From Fumia sp045615345 (GTDB lineage: Bacteria > Bacillota > Clostridia > Oscillospirales > Ruminococcaceae), in NCBI GenBank assembly GCA_045615345.1, contig JAZLER010000010.1, forward strand, positions 1 to 64,000: 64,000 bases of DNA, written 5' to 3'. Positions 1 through 9,398 of the stretch are shown in pieces. The notes beneath the pieces are model-generated. The model did not search any database. It was not told the DNA's origin and worked only from the letters and a program-made list of their open reading frames with translations. The translations under genes and the position numbers were made by a program. Each line of letters begins with the position of its first letter. Positions within the stretch are counted from its first letter, which is position 1.

Positions 1-1520
1 ACAGTTTCAGTCTGAGTTGTTTCGCCGTTGAGTTCGTTTGTTACTACTGCGTAGTATTCACCTGCTTCGGATGTTACGTATGTAGCATCTGTTGCACCAA
101 CAATTTCTTCGCCATCTTTGTACCACTGGTAAGAAAGTTCGCCGTTAGCTACTGCAACTACTTCGAGTGTAGCTTCTTCATCTTCAAAGATTGTAGCATC
201 TTCGGGTTCTTCTGTAATTACGGGTGTATCAGCGTGTTCAAGAACTACTACTGTTACTTTAACTGTTTCAGTTGTAGCTGTTGTGCCGTTGAGTTCGTTT
301 GTGATTACTGCGTAGTATTCACCTGCTTCAGCTGTTTCATATGTTGCAGCTGTTGCACCATCGATAGCTTCGCCATCTTTGTACCACTGGTAAGAAAGTT
401 CGCCGTTAGCTTCTGCTTCTACTGCGAGTTCAGCTGTTTCGCCTTCAAAGATTGTAGCATCTTCAGGTTCAGCTGTGATTACAGGAGCATCAGCAACTTC
501 AAGTACTGTTACAGTAGCTTTAGCCTGTGCAGTTGCATAAGAACCATTGAGTGTATTAAGTACTACAACTACATATTCACCGGCTTTTGTAACTTCAACA
601 GATTCGCCTTCGCCGATTATGTCGTTGTTGTCGTACCATGTATATGTCAGAGTACCGTTACCGGAAGCTTCTGCTGTCAATACAGCAGTTTCGCCTTCAT
701 AAATTGTAACATCTTCAACAGTTACTGTGGGTTTGGTAGCTTTTTCAAGTACTGTTACTGCACAGATTGAGGATTCTGCCTGAGCTTCTGTGCCGTTAAG
801 TTCATTTGTAACAACTACCTTATAAAGACCTGATTCGGAAACTACCAATGTAGTTTCAGTTGCACCTTCAATAGCTTCACCATCTTTATACCACTGGTAA
901 GAAAGTTCGCCGTTAGCTTCTGCAACTACTTCGAGCACTTTGCTTGCACCTTCGAGGAAGGATACAGCAATTTCAACATCTTTTGTTATAACAGGAGTAT
1001 TTGCAACATCCAAAACTACTACTGTTACTCTAACTGTTTCAGTCTGAGCTGTTGTGCCGTTCAATTCATTTGTGATTACTGCGTAGTATTCACCGGCTTC
1101 AGCTGTTTCGTATGTAGCTTCAACGGCCCCTTCGATAGCAACGCCATCTTTATACCACTGGTAAGAAAGTGCGCCGTTAGCTTCTGCAACTACTTCGAGT
1201 GTAGCTTCTTCGCCTTCAAAGATTGTAGCATCTTCGGGTTCTTCAACGATTACGGGAGCATCAGCAACATTGAGAACCTCTACTGTCACTTTAACTGTTT
1301 CTGTCTGAGCAGTTTTGCCGTTGAATGTATTTGTAACTACTGCATAGTATTCGCCGGCTTCAGCTGTTTCATATGCAGCTTCAACAGCGCCTTCGATAGC
1401 AACGCCATCTTTGTACCACTGATATGTGATTTCACCATTAGCTTCTGCAACTACTTCGAGTACAGCAGTTTCAGTTTCGAGGATAGTTACATCTTCGGGC
1501 TGAACTGTGATAACAGGAGC
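1..1520 (-). repeat. Six or more tandem Ig-like domain repeats (about 80 codons each)
   Basis: Inside the large secreted protein, units of about 245 bases recur. Each encodes a PEDATIFEGEEA-type opening strand, SYQWYKDG, and a closing AGEYYAVVTNELNG strand. Units begin near 1520, 1260, 1000, 745, 490 and 240 on the minus strand. The sixth runs off the edge. Units 2, 5 and 6 are closest in sequence; unit 4 (TYTWYDNND) is the most diverged. Confidence 0.85.
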
Positions 1521-4500
1521 TACCGCGGGAGGATTTAACATCTTACCGTCTGCACCAAAATCATAGTTTGCAACGGGAATCAAGTCATTGTTCTTTGTAA
1601 TCCAGTAAGTAGCATTTCTTACGATTTCACCGGAAGTACGTGCATAGTAGAAGTCACCATCGATTAACATCAGACCACCATATGCAGTTTTACCGTTTTC
1701 AACATAGTACATACCATCAACTTCGGAGTTGTAAATACCGGTTGCATTCAGCATTTCGTCAAGCAATCTGCCGTCTTCTGCAAAAGTATATACTCTGTGA
1801 CCTTCAGCAACATTGTTACGGTTAATTACAATAAAACGCAAACCTGTGTAGAGATAACTGTCGGTACCAAAGTAATATTTTTCACCCTGGAACTCAACCC
1901 ATTCACGGGTATAGTATCCGGGACCATAGTTAAGTCTGATACCGGTTTCATTTGTTACCCATACAGGAGTAACAATACCCATTTCGTCAGTTTCATAGGT
2001 AATACCGGAAACGGTAATTGTACCTGTCTGAACTTCCTTAGTGGAAGGATTAGCATAAACATACTCGCCATCAACGTTCTGCCAGCCTACTACAAGCTTG
2101 CCGTTAATCAGGCAGTAAACCTTATCATTGACTTTAACAAGGCCTGTTCCTTCAACAGTTGCGCCTTCGGTTTCACAAACAAGAGTATCGCCGGAAACAA
2201 CATAGTTATGACCTGTTGCTTCAGTAACAGTACCCCAGTCAACTACAGACTGACAAGTTTCACAGTAAGTACGTCCGGAGTAACCGATTTCAGTACAGGA
2301 ACCTACTTTATCTTCAACAGCAGTAAGTTCTGCATCATGGGTATGATACGGAGAAGAAATTGTGGTAAGTTCAGTTGCAACACTGATTTCGCCACCAAAA
2401 GGTGTACCGTTAACAGTACCGTAAGCCACTTCGCAGTTTACATCTACAACGGGTTTATTGCCCATATCTGCAGGAGCATAATAAGTATTGTTTACATAGT
2501 TGTAACGGTCAAATGTCCATACACGGACAGGAATGCTTACGAGTGTGTTTTCCAAAGATGCTGCCATAGTAGTATCTGCGCGTTCAACAGTAACTGTCAG
2601 AAGCTCGGAAATTTCGTTGTATTCATATGTAGCTTCAAAGCCACTTGCTACAACAGCACCCTTTGTTTCCCATTTATTTGAGTTGTTGAGTTTCAAAACT
2701 GCAACGAGTTCATCAACAGCAGACAAATCAGCAACATTGATGTCTACATAGTATACAGACTGTGCCTTGGGAGCAGCGCCTGAATCGTTACGACCACTGA
2801 GTTCAACAACCGGTTCACCTGATACGGTGAATGTTCTTGTAATCTTCATGGGGTTGCCGAGTTCGTCCTTGATTTCAAATGCAACAGTATGTGCACCTGC
2901 ACCAAGAGTAACATCGCCTACAGAAGAAAGCATACCGCCTGTAACAGTTGCAGAAACTTCAACGCCGTCAACAAAAATCTTACCGGAAGTGTAGTCAAGA
3001 GCAGCGTTATCAGTTACAGTTGCAGAGAATGCAAACTTTTCGCCTTCGACAGTTGCACCGTTTTCAAGTGAAACAGCAACGTCAGAAGAAGAATATGTAG
3101 GAGCTGTGATAGAAGGAAGTACTCTGTCATCCACAGCAGAGCTGTAGTCAAGAGTAATATCATCAATATAGAATGTAACTTCATCAGCAGTGTTGGGTTT
3201 TACATAAGTACGGATAAATGAAGGTGAACGGGAGTTACCTTCATCTGTTGCAACAGGTGTGCAAAGATAATTGTAACCGGAAATATCAATAGAAGCGTAT
3301 ACCCAACGGGATTCAGGAATATCTGCGTTGGTAGCAGAGTTCAAGTTTGTTTTCTTACCTGTAGCTGCGGATGTAAACATAAAGTGATCCTGTTTACATG
3401 CATAAGAGCCGTCATCATTCTTTACATAAAGCTGTGACTGGAATGCAAGACCCTTACCATTCGGGAATGCGTTCTCAGGAATGTAGAGCCACATACCGAG
3501 TGTGGTAGCCTTCTTACCGTTTTCAACATCTCTCAAAACGATGGTTTCATCTGTATTGAAGAGCACATTGTAAGACCAGTTTGCAAAGCTTGCATCACTG
3601 TTGTCAAGTTTCCATGCGAGTGCATAGTTACCATTTCTTACCTGACCACCATTTGTAGTAGAAGCGATGAAGGTTTCACTGCTTAAATACTCGTTGAACT
3701 GACCTGCGAGAGGCTCATCACCAACAAGTGTGTTGTTTACGCCATTGTCAATACTCCACTGTTTAGCTTCTTCAAAGCCCATAAAGCCTGCTCTGTCAGC
3801 ATCTTCAAAGTCGAAGATAACTTCGGAGCCTTTACCGAATTCAACAGTATATGTCAAAACGATATCGCCGTATGTAACTGTAATGTCTGTACCTGAAATA
3901 CTGTCATCAGAGGTAGCAGTAAACTTAAATCCGTCAAGAATACCTGCATTTTCATCAGACAGAGAAACTGCTACAACATTGGGGTCAACATATACATTTG
4001 CTTCACCTGTCATGGAAACAATGGGAAGTGTGATTGTGCGAACCTTATCAGCAGTTGAGTAAGGAACTACAGTAGAAGTTGCAGAAAGTGTGAATACTTC
4101 AGGGTCTGCTACGGTAATAGTCTTTGTGCCAACAACATTACCGCCGGAAATTACCTGAATATCAACTTCACCTGTTTTGCCTGCGGAAACAAATTCACCA
4201 TTTGAAATTGTACCGTAGCTTGCATCAGAAAGTGCCCATGTTACATCTGCAGGCATATCCATTGTGTAACCGTGAGTATCGATTGCCTGTGCACCAAATG
4301 TATAAGTAATACCGGGAGCAAAGATATCATAGTCAGCTTCAACATTTACGACATCAAGAATTCCTGTGGGTGCAACGTTGGAAGCAACAAAAATACCGTG
4401 TGCAGTAGGACGCTGTGAGCCATCACAAGGAACAGAACGCATTGTGAAGTTATCTTCACCAACACGTTTTGAGATGAATGTGGAAGATCCACCACCGTCA

Positions 4501-5369
4501 CAGTTAGCAGCCCATTTACATCCGAGAGCGAGCATTGCTTCGCCTTCTTCGAACTCACCGCTCAAACCTGCGGAGTTATTTGCGCCACGGCCATCGTTCA
4601 TACAAATAACCAAAGTACCATCTTCCTTGACACCAACCATAGAACGCGCAGCATCGGAGCTGGAAGCACGAAGTTCTGTCTTCTTAACAAGTTCGCCATC
4701 CTTAACAACCATAGCAAAGGATACACCTACTGCATGGAGAAGGGTTCCGCTTGCAAGGTATGCTTCAAAGTCAGCTTTATTAAATGCCTTGACATCACAT
4801 GAAATGTTGCCCTCTGCATCCTTAAATACATAGAGAATAGAGGATGTAGGATTAAATACAGCACCGCCTGTTGCTACATTTTTGCCAAAGTTACCGATAC
4901 TCTCGCCGTTATAAACGAGCACACGGGGAGAATAGGAGTTGTAGTAAAGGTCGGTATTCATACCGCCGACAATGTTGTATCCGAGATTGTCCTCGTAATA
5001 CGCAGCCATTTCGGTAAGCTCTTTATGGGACCAGTAAGCCTCATTCATAGGATCCTGTGCCAGCTTATCGATCTGATGGTATCCGGGAACGATGGATACA
5101 TCGGGATTGGACGGGTCTACTTCAATTACATGAAGAACCTGTCGGCGTGTACCAGCATTGTTATTGAGTACCATTTCATACTCAACAGCAGCACCGGGAA
5201 CGAGTACGTAATCTTTTCTTGAGATTACGTTGTAGTAGCCATTGTATCCGAATTTTCCGTTTTCGTAAATTACGCCTGTATCAGCAGCAAATGCAGCAGT
5301 GGGAAGCATGCTGAGAACCATTACGATCGCAGAAATAACAGCTACTATGCGTTTAGTAGTTTTGCTCAT
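1..5369 (-). CDS. Secreted multidomain phosphodiester glycosidase (NAGPA/DUF2233-like) with Ig-like repeats, 3' end outside window
   Basis: The frame is open from an ATG at 5369 (GAAAGGATG ribosome site) to the left edge, so about 1,789 residues are seen and the C-terminus is missing. Residues 1-29 form a signal peptide ending TAAFAA. Residues about 70-330 match the NAGPA/DUF2233 phosphodiester glycosidase fold, including the hallmark DGGGSSTF near residue 290. Then come, roughly, a BIG-like domain (DNA 4330-4100), a carbohydrate-binding-like beta-sandwich ending in YIDDITLDY (3830-3140), an Ig-like domain (3110-2800), a possible cohesin-fold domain (2790-2480), a Cys segment with TYCETC (2340-2230), cell-wall-binding-like repeats with GWQNVDGEYVYA (2210-1570), and at least six Ig-like repeats carrying SYQWYKDG (1520-1). 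It is probably an extracellular enzyme acting on glycan phosphodiesters. The cohesin reading is inference. No sorting signal is visible because the end lies outside. Confidence 0.85.
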   Translation of the reverse strand, partial: MSKTTKRIVAVISAIVMVLSMLPTAAFAADTGVIYENGKFGYNGYYNVISRKDYVLVPGAAVEYEMVLNNNAGTRRQVLHVIEVDPSNPDVSIVPGYHQIDKLAQDPMNEAYWSHKELTEMAAYYEDNLGYNIVGGMNTDLYYNSYSPRVLVYNGESIGNFGKNVATGGAVFNPTSSILYVFKDAEGNISCDVKAFNKADFEAYLASGTLLHAVGVSFAMVVKDGELVKKTELRASSSDAARSMVGVKEDGTLVICMNDGRGANNSAGLSGEFEEGEAMLALGCKWAANCDGGGSSTFISKRVGEDNFTMRSVPCDGSQRPTAHGIFVASNVAPTGILDVVNVEADYDIFAPGITYTFGAQAIDTHGYTMDMPADVTWALSDASYGTISNGEFVSAGKTGEVDIQVISGGNVVGTKTITVADPEVFTLSATSTVVPYSTADKVRTITLPIVSMTGEANVYVDPNVVAVSLSDENAGILDGFKFTATSDDSISGTDITVTYGDIVLTYTVEFGKGSEVIFDFEDADRAGFMGFEEAKQWSIDNGVNNTLVGDEPLAGQFNEYLSSETFIASTTNGGQVRNGNYALAWKLDNSDASFANWSYNVLFNTDETIVLRDVENGKKATTLGMWLYIPENAFPNGKGLAFQSQLYVKNDDGSYACKQDHFMFTSAATGKKTNLNSATNADIPESRWVYASIDISGYNYLCTPVATDEGNSRSPSFIRTYVKPNTADEVTFYIDDITLDYSSAVDDRVLPSITAPTYSSSDVAVSLENGATVEGEKFAFSATVTDNAALDYTSGKIFVDGVEVSATVTGGMLSSVGDVTLGAGAHTVAFEIKDELGNPMKITRTFTVSGEPVVELSGRNDSGAAPKAQSVYYVDINVADLSAVDELVAVLKLNNSNKWETKGAVVASGFEATYEYNEISELLTVTVERADTTMAASLENTLVSIPVRVWTFDRYNYVNNTYYAPADMGNKPVVDVNCEVAYGTVNGTPFGGEISVATELTTISSPYHTHDAELTAVEDKVGSCTEIGYSGRTYCETCQSVVDWGTVTEATGHNYVVSGDTLVCETEGATVEGTGLVKVNDKVYCLINGKLVVGWQNVDGEYVYANPSTKEVQTGTITVSGITYETDEMGIVTPVWVTNETGIRLNYGPGYYTREWVEFQGEKYYFGTDSYLYTGLRFIVINRNNVAEGHRVYTFAEDGRLLDEMLNATGIYNSEVDGMYYVENGKTAYGGLMLIDGDFYYARTSGEIVRNATYWITKNNDLIPVANYDFGADGKMLNPPAVAPVITVQPEDVTILETETAVLEVVAEANGEITYQWYKDGVAIEGAVEAAYETAEAGEYYAVVTNTFNGKTAQTETVKVTVEVLNVADAPVIVEEPEDATIFEGEEATLEVVAEANGALSYQWYKDGVAIEGAVEATYETAEAGEYYAVITNELNGTTAQTETVRVTVVVLDVANTPVITKDVEIAVSFLEGASKVLEVVAEANGELSYQWYKDGEAIEGATETTLVVSESGLYKVVVTNELNGTEAQAESSICAVTVLEKATKPTVTVEDVTIYEGETAVLTAEASGNGTLTYTWYDNNDIIGEGESVEVTKAGEYVVVVLNTLNGSYATAQAKATVTVLEVADAPVITAEPEDATIFEGETAELAVEAEANGELSYQWYKDGEAIDGATAATYETAEAGEYYAVITNELNGTTATTETVKVTVVVLEHADTPVITEEPEDATIFEDEEATLEVVAVANGELSYQWYKDGEEIVGATDATYVTSEAGEYYAVVTNELNGETTQTET

Positions 5370-5563
5370 AAACTTTCATCCTTTCAAAATTTATTATATT
5401 TAAACGTTCAGCCATGAATTGATTTCATCCAAACGCTTAATCATAATCTTGTTTAATTTTATCCTCCGGCTGAATTGAAATTCTTACAGAAACTAAGCTA
5501 CATACGGATAAAAACCATAATTAATCCCGGGAATAAACTCAAAATATTTTTACGCTTATTTAT

Positions 5564-5592
5564 ATTTTACGCCTCTAAATCAAAAAAGTCAA
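5564..5592 (-). promoter_or_regulatory. SigA-type promoter of the phosphodiester glycosidase gene
   Basis: TTGACT (5592-5587), a 17-base spacer and TAAAAT (5569-5564) on the minus strand. The 5' leader to the ATG at 5369 is about 190 bases and contains an imperfect hairpin at 5402-5437, just upstream of the ribosome site. Confidence 0.7.
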
Positions 5593-5719
5593 TATTACTG
5601 AATTAATTTTATATTTTAACTAATTAATATGTGCTTACACTATACATTTTGCTTAACAAATTCGATGTATTTCTGGTGTAACAAAGTTATTACACCTCAT
5701 CATTCTGCATAAGTATATC

Positions 5720-5975
5720 GGATTTATTATACACCGTCCCCTCGGGGACGATGCAATACTTTTCCGAAACCTTTTTCTATTCTATTTAATTCTTTGTATT
5801 ATAATAACAAAAAATCCAACATTCTGTTGTGGAGAATAACTATCACACCCTCAGATTGTCCATTTAAAGCCGTTCACTTTTCTGACACCATAACATTTTG
5901 CAAAGCAAAATATTTCATTACGAAGTAATTCCATCCACAAAGTGGATTTCACTCGCCACAGGCGGATTTCATTGA
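5720..5975. repeat. Intergenic stretch with a chain of short palindromes
   Basis: No gene is seen in 5593-5972. At 5733-5752 lies a GTCCCCTCGGGGAC palindrome. From about 5890 follow short hairpins in series: TTTTGCAAAGCAAAA, ATTACGAAGTAAT, ATCCACAAAGTGGAT and TCGCCACAGGCGGA, each with a 3-base loop and separated by TTTCATT-like linkers. Similar chains occur at 13880-14095 and 17195-17255. Confidence 0.6.
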
Positions 5976-6002
5976 AAAAAGGACTCACTCGGAGTCCTTT
6001 TT
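5975..6002 (-). terminator. Rho-independent terminator of nrdG
   Basis: Hairpin GGACTC-CGAGT-GAGTCC followed by TTTTTT on the minus strand, immediately after the nrdG stop. A T-run on the other side makes it potentially bidirectional. Confidence 0.8.
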
Positions 6003-6545
6003 TTACTTATATCTGTTTCTTTCGGATACTTCTTTTTCGGAAGCTAAGATGACTTCTCCTTTGCGGAGGGTCTTTTTAAGGTCTATGTAGCGCTGATTTT
6101 TACTGCCTCTGTATCTTAAAGTAAGGTCGCGCTGGGCTAAGATAAACGGTCCGTCAACAAGATAGTCACAGACAGAAAGCATATCACCGATGGCAGGATT
6201 TTCCTTTGATTTTTCCTGAAGCTGTTCTAATGTCCAGCCGGAATAGCTCATAATATCGAGTTTCATACCGCGAATATCCTTAATTTTGCGACCGAGTTCC
6301 GCAAAAGCCTCAGGCTGACAGAAAGGTTCACCGCCCGAGAAAGTAACGCCCTGCAAAAGGGGGTTTTTCTTTATCGCTTCAATTATCTTGTCGAGTTCGA
6401 CATCGTAACCACCCTCAAAATCGTGGGTATGTGGATTGTGACACCCGGGACAGTTATGAGGGCAACCCTGGCAGAATATTACAAACCGCAGTCCCTTGCC
6501 GTCAACAATAGATTCCTTAACGACACCTGCTATTCTTAATGTCAT
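6003..6545 (-). CDS. nrdG: Anaerobic ribonucleoside-triphosphate reductase activating protein
   Basis: Radical SAM enzyme of 180 residues that uses a [4Fe-4S] cluster and S-adenosylmethionine to generate the glycyl radical on NrdD, allowing dNTP synthesis without oxygen. Visible: the NrdG-type CX3CX2C cluster motif (C28, C32, C35 in CPHNCPGC) and the SAM-contacting SGGEP at residues 70-74. Length is normal for the family. The ATG is preceded by an AAGGAG site. It lies 50 bases after nrdD on the same strand, with a hairpin between them that may lower its expression relative to nrdD. Cytoplasmic. Confidence 0.95.
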   Translation of the reverse strand: MTLRIAGVVKESIVDGKGLRFVIFCQGCPHNCPGCHNPHTHDFEGGYDVELDKIIEAIKKNPLLQGVTFSGGEPFCQPEAFAELGRKIKDIRGMKLDIMSYSGWTLEQLQEKSKENPAIGDMLSVCDYLVDGPFILAQRDLTLRYRGSKNQRYIDLKKTLRKGEVILASEKEVSERNRYK

Positions 6546-6561
6546 ATTTCTTACTCCTTAG

Positions 6562-6586
6562 AAAAACCTACCTCTTTCGAGGTAGG
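6562..6586 (-). terminator. Intercistronic hairpin between nrdD and nrdG
   Basis: Perfect stem CCTACCTC / GAGGTAGG with a GAAA tetraloop and a TTTTT tail on the minus strand, directly after the nrdD stop and just before the nrdG ribosome site. It reads as an internal terminator or attenuator that would reduce nrdG relative to nrdD; it could also protect the nrdD 3' end. Confidence 0.7.
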
Positions 6587-6595
6587 CTTCTTTTT

Positions 6596-8944
6596 TTAAA
6601 GTGTTTCCATTGAGTCAGCAGAGTTTACAGAGTGTTTAACGCGGTCTTCAACTTCGGAACGCTTAGCATCGTTGAAGTTATCGAGTGTACCTACAAGGTA
6701 ACCTGTAATTCTTCTGATTCTTTCGAATTTTCCTCCGCCTTCGTTTTCCTTACGATGGCACTGAGGACATTCGTTGCCGATAATACCGGTGTATCCGCAA
6801 ACGGGGTCGCGGTCAACGGGATGGTTGATAGAACCATAACCGATACCCTCTTCTTTCATATAACGGACAACCTGTTCGAAAGCTTCTAAGTTTTCACAGG
6901 GGTCACCATCAAGTTCAACATAAGAAATGTGACCACCGTTTGTGAGGTTATGGTAAGGTGCTTCGAGTTTAATTTTGTTAAACGCGGAGCAAGGATAGTA
7001 AACAGGAACATGGAAAGAGTTTGTATAGTAATCGCGGTCTGTAATGCCTTTGATTTCGCCGAACACTTTCTTATCCATACGGACAAATCTTCCGGAAAGA
7101 CCTTCAGCAGGAGTACCGATAAGGGAGAAGTTCATACCGTGTTCTTCAGTCGCTTCGTCCATTCTCTTTCTCATATAACCGATGATTTCAAGACCTAAGT
7201 TCTGGGATTCTTTGGATTCACCATGGTGCTTGCCGACAAGTGCTTTAAGACATTCTGCAAGACCGATAAAACCTAAGGTGAGTGTACCTTGTTTTAATAC
7301 TTCGCCTACTGTATCGTTGGGTTTAAGGTCGTCAGAGCCTGCCCATACACCCTGACCCATAAGGAAAGGATAGTTGCGGACTTTTTTGCCTGCCTGAATT
7401 TTGTAACGCGCAAGAAGCTGGTCAATAACAAGGTCAACCATCTTGGCAAGAGAGTCAAAGAATGCATCAACATTTCCGTTTGCTTTAATAGCAAGTCTGG
7501 GCAGGTTGATAGAAGTAAAGCTTAAGTTTCCTCTGCCTGTAACAACTTCATTGTCGGGGTTAGCAGGGTTTGCGATAACACGGGTACGGCAACCCATATA
7601 TGCACATTCTGTTTCGGGGCGTCCCTCTTTATAATAACGGATGTTAAAGGGAGCATCGATAAACGAGAAGTTCGGGAAAAGGCGTTTTGCAGAAACCTCA
7701 ATAGCAAGTTTATAAAGGTCATAGTTGGGGTCACCGGGGTTGTAGTTCACACCCTCTTTAACCTTGAAGATATGAATCGGGAAGATAGGTGTTTCGCCGT
7801 TTCCGAGACCTGCCTGAGTAGCAAGAAGAATGTTCTTTGTAACCATTCTGCCCTCGGGGGTGATATCTGTACCATAGTTTAAAGAGGAGAAAGGAACCTG
7901 AGCGCCTGCACGGGAGTGCATTGTGTTAAGGTTGTGAACGAGCGCTTCCATAGCCTGATATGTAGCTTTGTCGGTTTCTTTCATTGCTTCCTTCATAGCA
8001 AATTTCTGAACTTTATCAGCTGTCTTTTCGTCAAGACCAAGCGCAAGAAGTTTAGCTTTTTCTGCTTCGAGGTAGCCGTTTGCAAAACCGATAACGGGTT
8101 TTACATCCTTCTCTTTAAGGACTTCGTCAGCGATATTTTTTGCAGCTTCGTCTGCGTTTTCATATCCGCAAACAAGTTCCAAAGCCTTGCCTACATTCAC
8201 TCTGTAACGCTTTGCAAAAGTTTTTCTTACGCCATCGGAGAGATAGTAGTCAAAGTTCGGGATACTCTGTCCGCCGTGCTGGTCGTTCTGGTTTGCCTGA
8301 ATTGCGATACAGGCAAGAGCAGAGTAACTGGAAATATCGTTGGGTTCACGAAGGAATCCGTGACCTGTGGAAAATCCGTTATGGAAAAGCTTTTTAAGGT
8401 CAATCTGGCAACATGTTGTTGTCAGAGTCAGAAAGTCAAGGTCGTGAATATGGATATCGCCGTTTGTGTGAGCTTTTGCGTGGTCGGGGTCAAGCACATA
8501 CATTTCATAGAACTGTTTTGCACCTTCGGAACCATATTTGAGCATCGAGCCCATTGCGGTATCGCCGTCAATATTTGCGTTTTCACGCTTCAAGTCAACT
8601 TCTTCTGCAGATTTAAAGGTAAGGTCCTCATAAATCTTCATAAGTTTTGTGTTCATCTCACGGATTCTTGTACGCTCAGCACGATAAAGAATATAAACTT
8701 TAGCAGTTCTTGCGTGTCCTTTTTCAACAAGCACCTTTTCAACAGAGTCCTGAATGAATTCTACAGAAGGCACTTTATCGGGACAGTTTTTCTCTACATA
8801 GTCAACTACATCCTGTGCAAGTGCGAAAGCAACATCATAATCGTTGCCTCCTGTTGCCTGTGCTGCTTTAAAAATCGCATTTGTAATCTTTTCAATATTG
8901 AATGCTACTTCACGCCCATCGCGTTTTCTGATTTTGGTAATCAT
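6596..8944 (-). CDS. nrdD: Class III anaerobic ribonucleoside-triphosphate reductase
   Basis: Glycyl-radical enzyme of 782 residues that reduces ribonucleoside triphosphates to deoxyribonucleotides under anoxia. The N-terminal 90 residues are an ATP-cone allosteric domain (IRKRDGREVAFNIEKITNAI). The catalytic barrel follows. The C-terminus carries the zinc ribbon (CGYTGIIGNECPQC) and the glycyl radical loop RITGYLVG, with the radical Gly at about 748. The start is an ATG with GGAAAG upstream. It is cotranscribed with its activase nrdG and driven by a consensus promoter flanked by NrdR boxes, so it should be repressed by NrdR when ATP/dATP are high. Confidence 0.97.
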   Translation of the reverse strand: MITKIRKRDGREVAFNIEKITNAIFKAAQATGGNDYDVAFALAQDVVDYVEKNCPDKVPSVEFIQDSVEKVLVEKGHARTAKVYILYRAERTRIREMNTKLMKIYEDLTFKSAEEVDLKRENANIDGDTAMGSMLKYGSEGAKQFYEMYVLDPDHAKAHTNGDIHIHDLDFLTLTTTCCQIDLKKLFHNGFSTGHGFLREPNDISSYSALACIAIQANQNDQHGGQSIPNFDYYLSDGVRKTFAKRYRVNVGKALELVCGYENADEAAKNIADEVLKEKDVKPVIGFANGYLEAEKAKLLALGLDEKTADKVQKFAMKEAMKETDKATYQAMEALVHNLNTMHSRAGAQVPFSSLNYGTDITPEGRMVTKNILLATQAGLGNGETPIFPIHIFKVKEGVNYNPGDPNYDLYKLAIEVSAKRLFPNFSFIDAPFNIRYYKEGRPETECAYMGCRTRVIANPANPDNEVVTGRGNLSFTSINLPRLAIKANGNVDAFFDSLAKMVDLVIDQLLARYKIQAGKKVRNYPFLMGQGVWAGSDDLKPNDTVGEVLKQGTLTLGFIGLAECLKALVGKHHGESKESQNLGLEIIGYMRKRMDEATEEHGMNFSLIGTPAEGLSGRFVRMDKKVFGEIKGITDRDYYTNSFHVPVYYPCSAFNKIKLEAPYHNLTNGGHISYVELDGDPCENLEAFEQVVRYMKEEGIGYGSINHPVDRDPVCGYTGIIGNECPQCHRKENEGGGKFERIRRITGYLVGTLDNFNDAKRSEVEDRVKHSVNSADSMETL

Positions 8945-9026
8945 AAAAAACTTCCTTTCCTATGTAATATCAAGCCGAAAACACCAATCAAACGATGTAT
9001 TTTGCAATGTCTTAAAAAGTATCAAA

Positions 9027-9074
9027 CCACAATATATTGTGTATCTTCGCTCGTTGAGGTCTATTATATAGTAT
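9027..9074 (-). promoter_or_regulatory. Tandem NrdR boxes
   Basis: The first box is a near-perfect match to the NrdR consensus (ACACAATATATTGTGG read on minus, 9042-9027). A second, weaker box (ATACTATATAATAGAC, 9074-9059) covers the -10 element. Centres are 32 bases apart, about three helical turns, as is usual for NrdR operators. Box 1 is seen directly; box 2 is a weaker match (about 10 of 16). Confidence 0.75.
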
Positions 9075-9091
9075 ATTTTGGGGTATGTCAA
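9063..9091 (-). promoter_or_regulatory. Consensus SigA promoter of nrdDG
   Basis: TTGACA (9091-9086), a 17-base spacer and TATAAT (9068-9063), a perfect consensus. The NrdR boxes overlap the -10 and the start of the transcript. No gene is seen in the remaining 9092-9337, which is very AT-rich. Confidence 0.9.
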
Positions 9092-9336
9092 TAGGTTTTG
9101 TATACTTTTTTTGTATATTTTATTTTTCTATATATTGCACAAAAACATAGCCGAAATTTAGGTAAAACAAATCACAAAAACCCAATTTTGTACGCGAAGG
9201 ATTTACAACATATCGTTTATGTACTTCATACGCGGAATTTTTGCCTGAAAATGTCGAAAAAAATTATAATACAAAAAACTTTCACCTTTTTTGTGACATT
9301 TGCCATAAAAAAATTTGAAAATATATTAAAAAAACT

Positions 9337-9366
9337 CTTTTATTTTTTGAAATAATGTGGTATACT
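9337..9366 (+). promoter_or_regulatory. Candidate extended -10 promoter of murA
   Basis: TGGTATACT at 9358-9366 is an extended -10 (TGnTATACT). The -35 region (around 9337-9343, CTTTTAT) is a poor match. It sits 33 bases before the murA start. Confidence 0.45.
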
Positions 9367-9398
9367 ATGAATGTTAAAAATAAAAAAGGGGTGTCGCT

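Noticed and set aside
234..770. Plus-strand open frame of 178 codons rich in Cys, Phe and Ser
   Set aside because: It is the antisense of the Ig-like repeats of the minus-strand glycosidase; composition is unnatural and there is no ribosome site.
1797..2681. Plus-strand open frame of 294 codons
   Set aside because: Lies antisense to the cell-wall-binding and cohesin-like part of the glycosidase; no ribosome site or recognisable domain.
7916..9094. Plus-strand open frame of 392 codons opposite nrdD
   Set aside because: Antisense to a clearly coding, well-conserved enzyme; Cys/Phe-rich nonsense translation and no family resemblance.
9098..9355. Plus-strand frame of 85 codons between nrdD and murA
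   Set aside because: Very AT-rich, Phe/Lys/Ile-biased translation, no ribosome site and overlaps promoter DNA.
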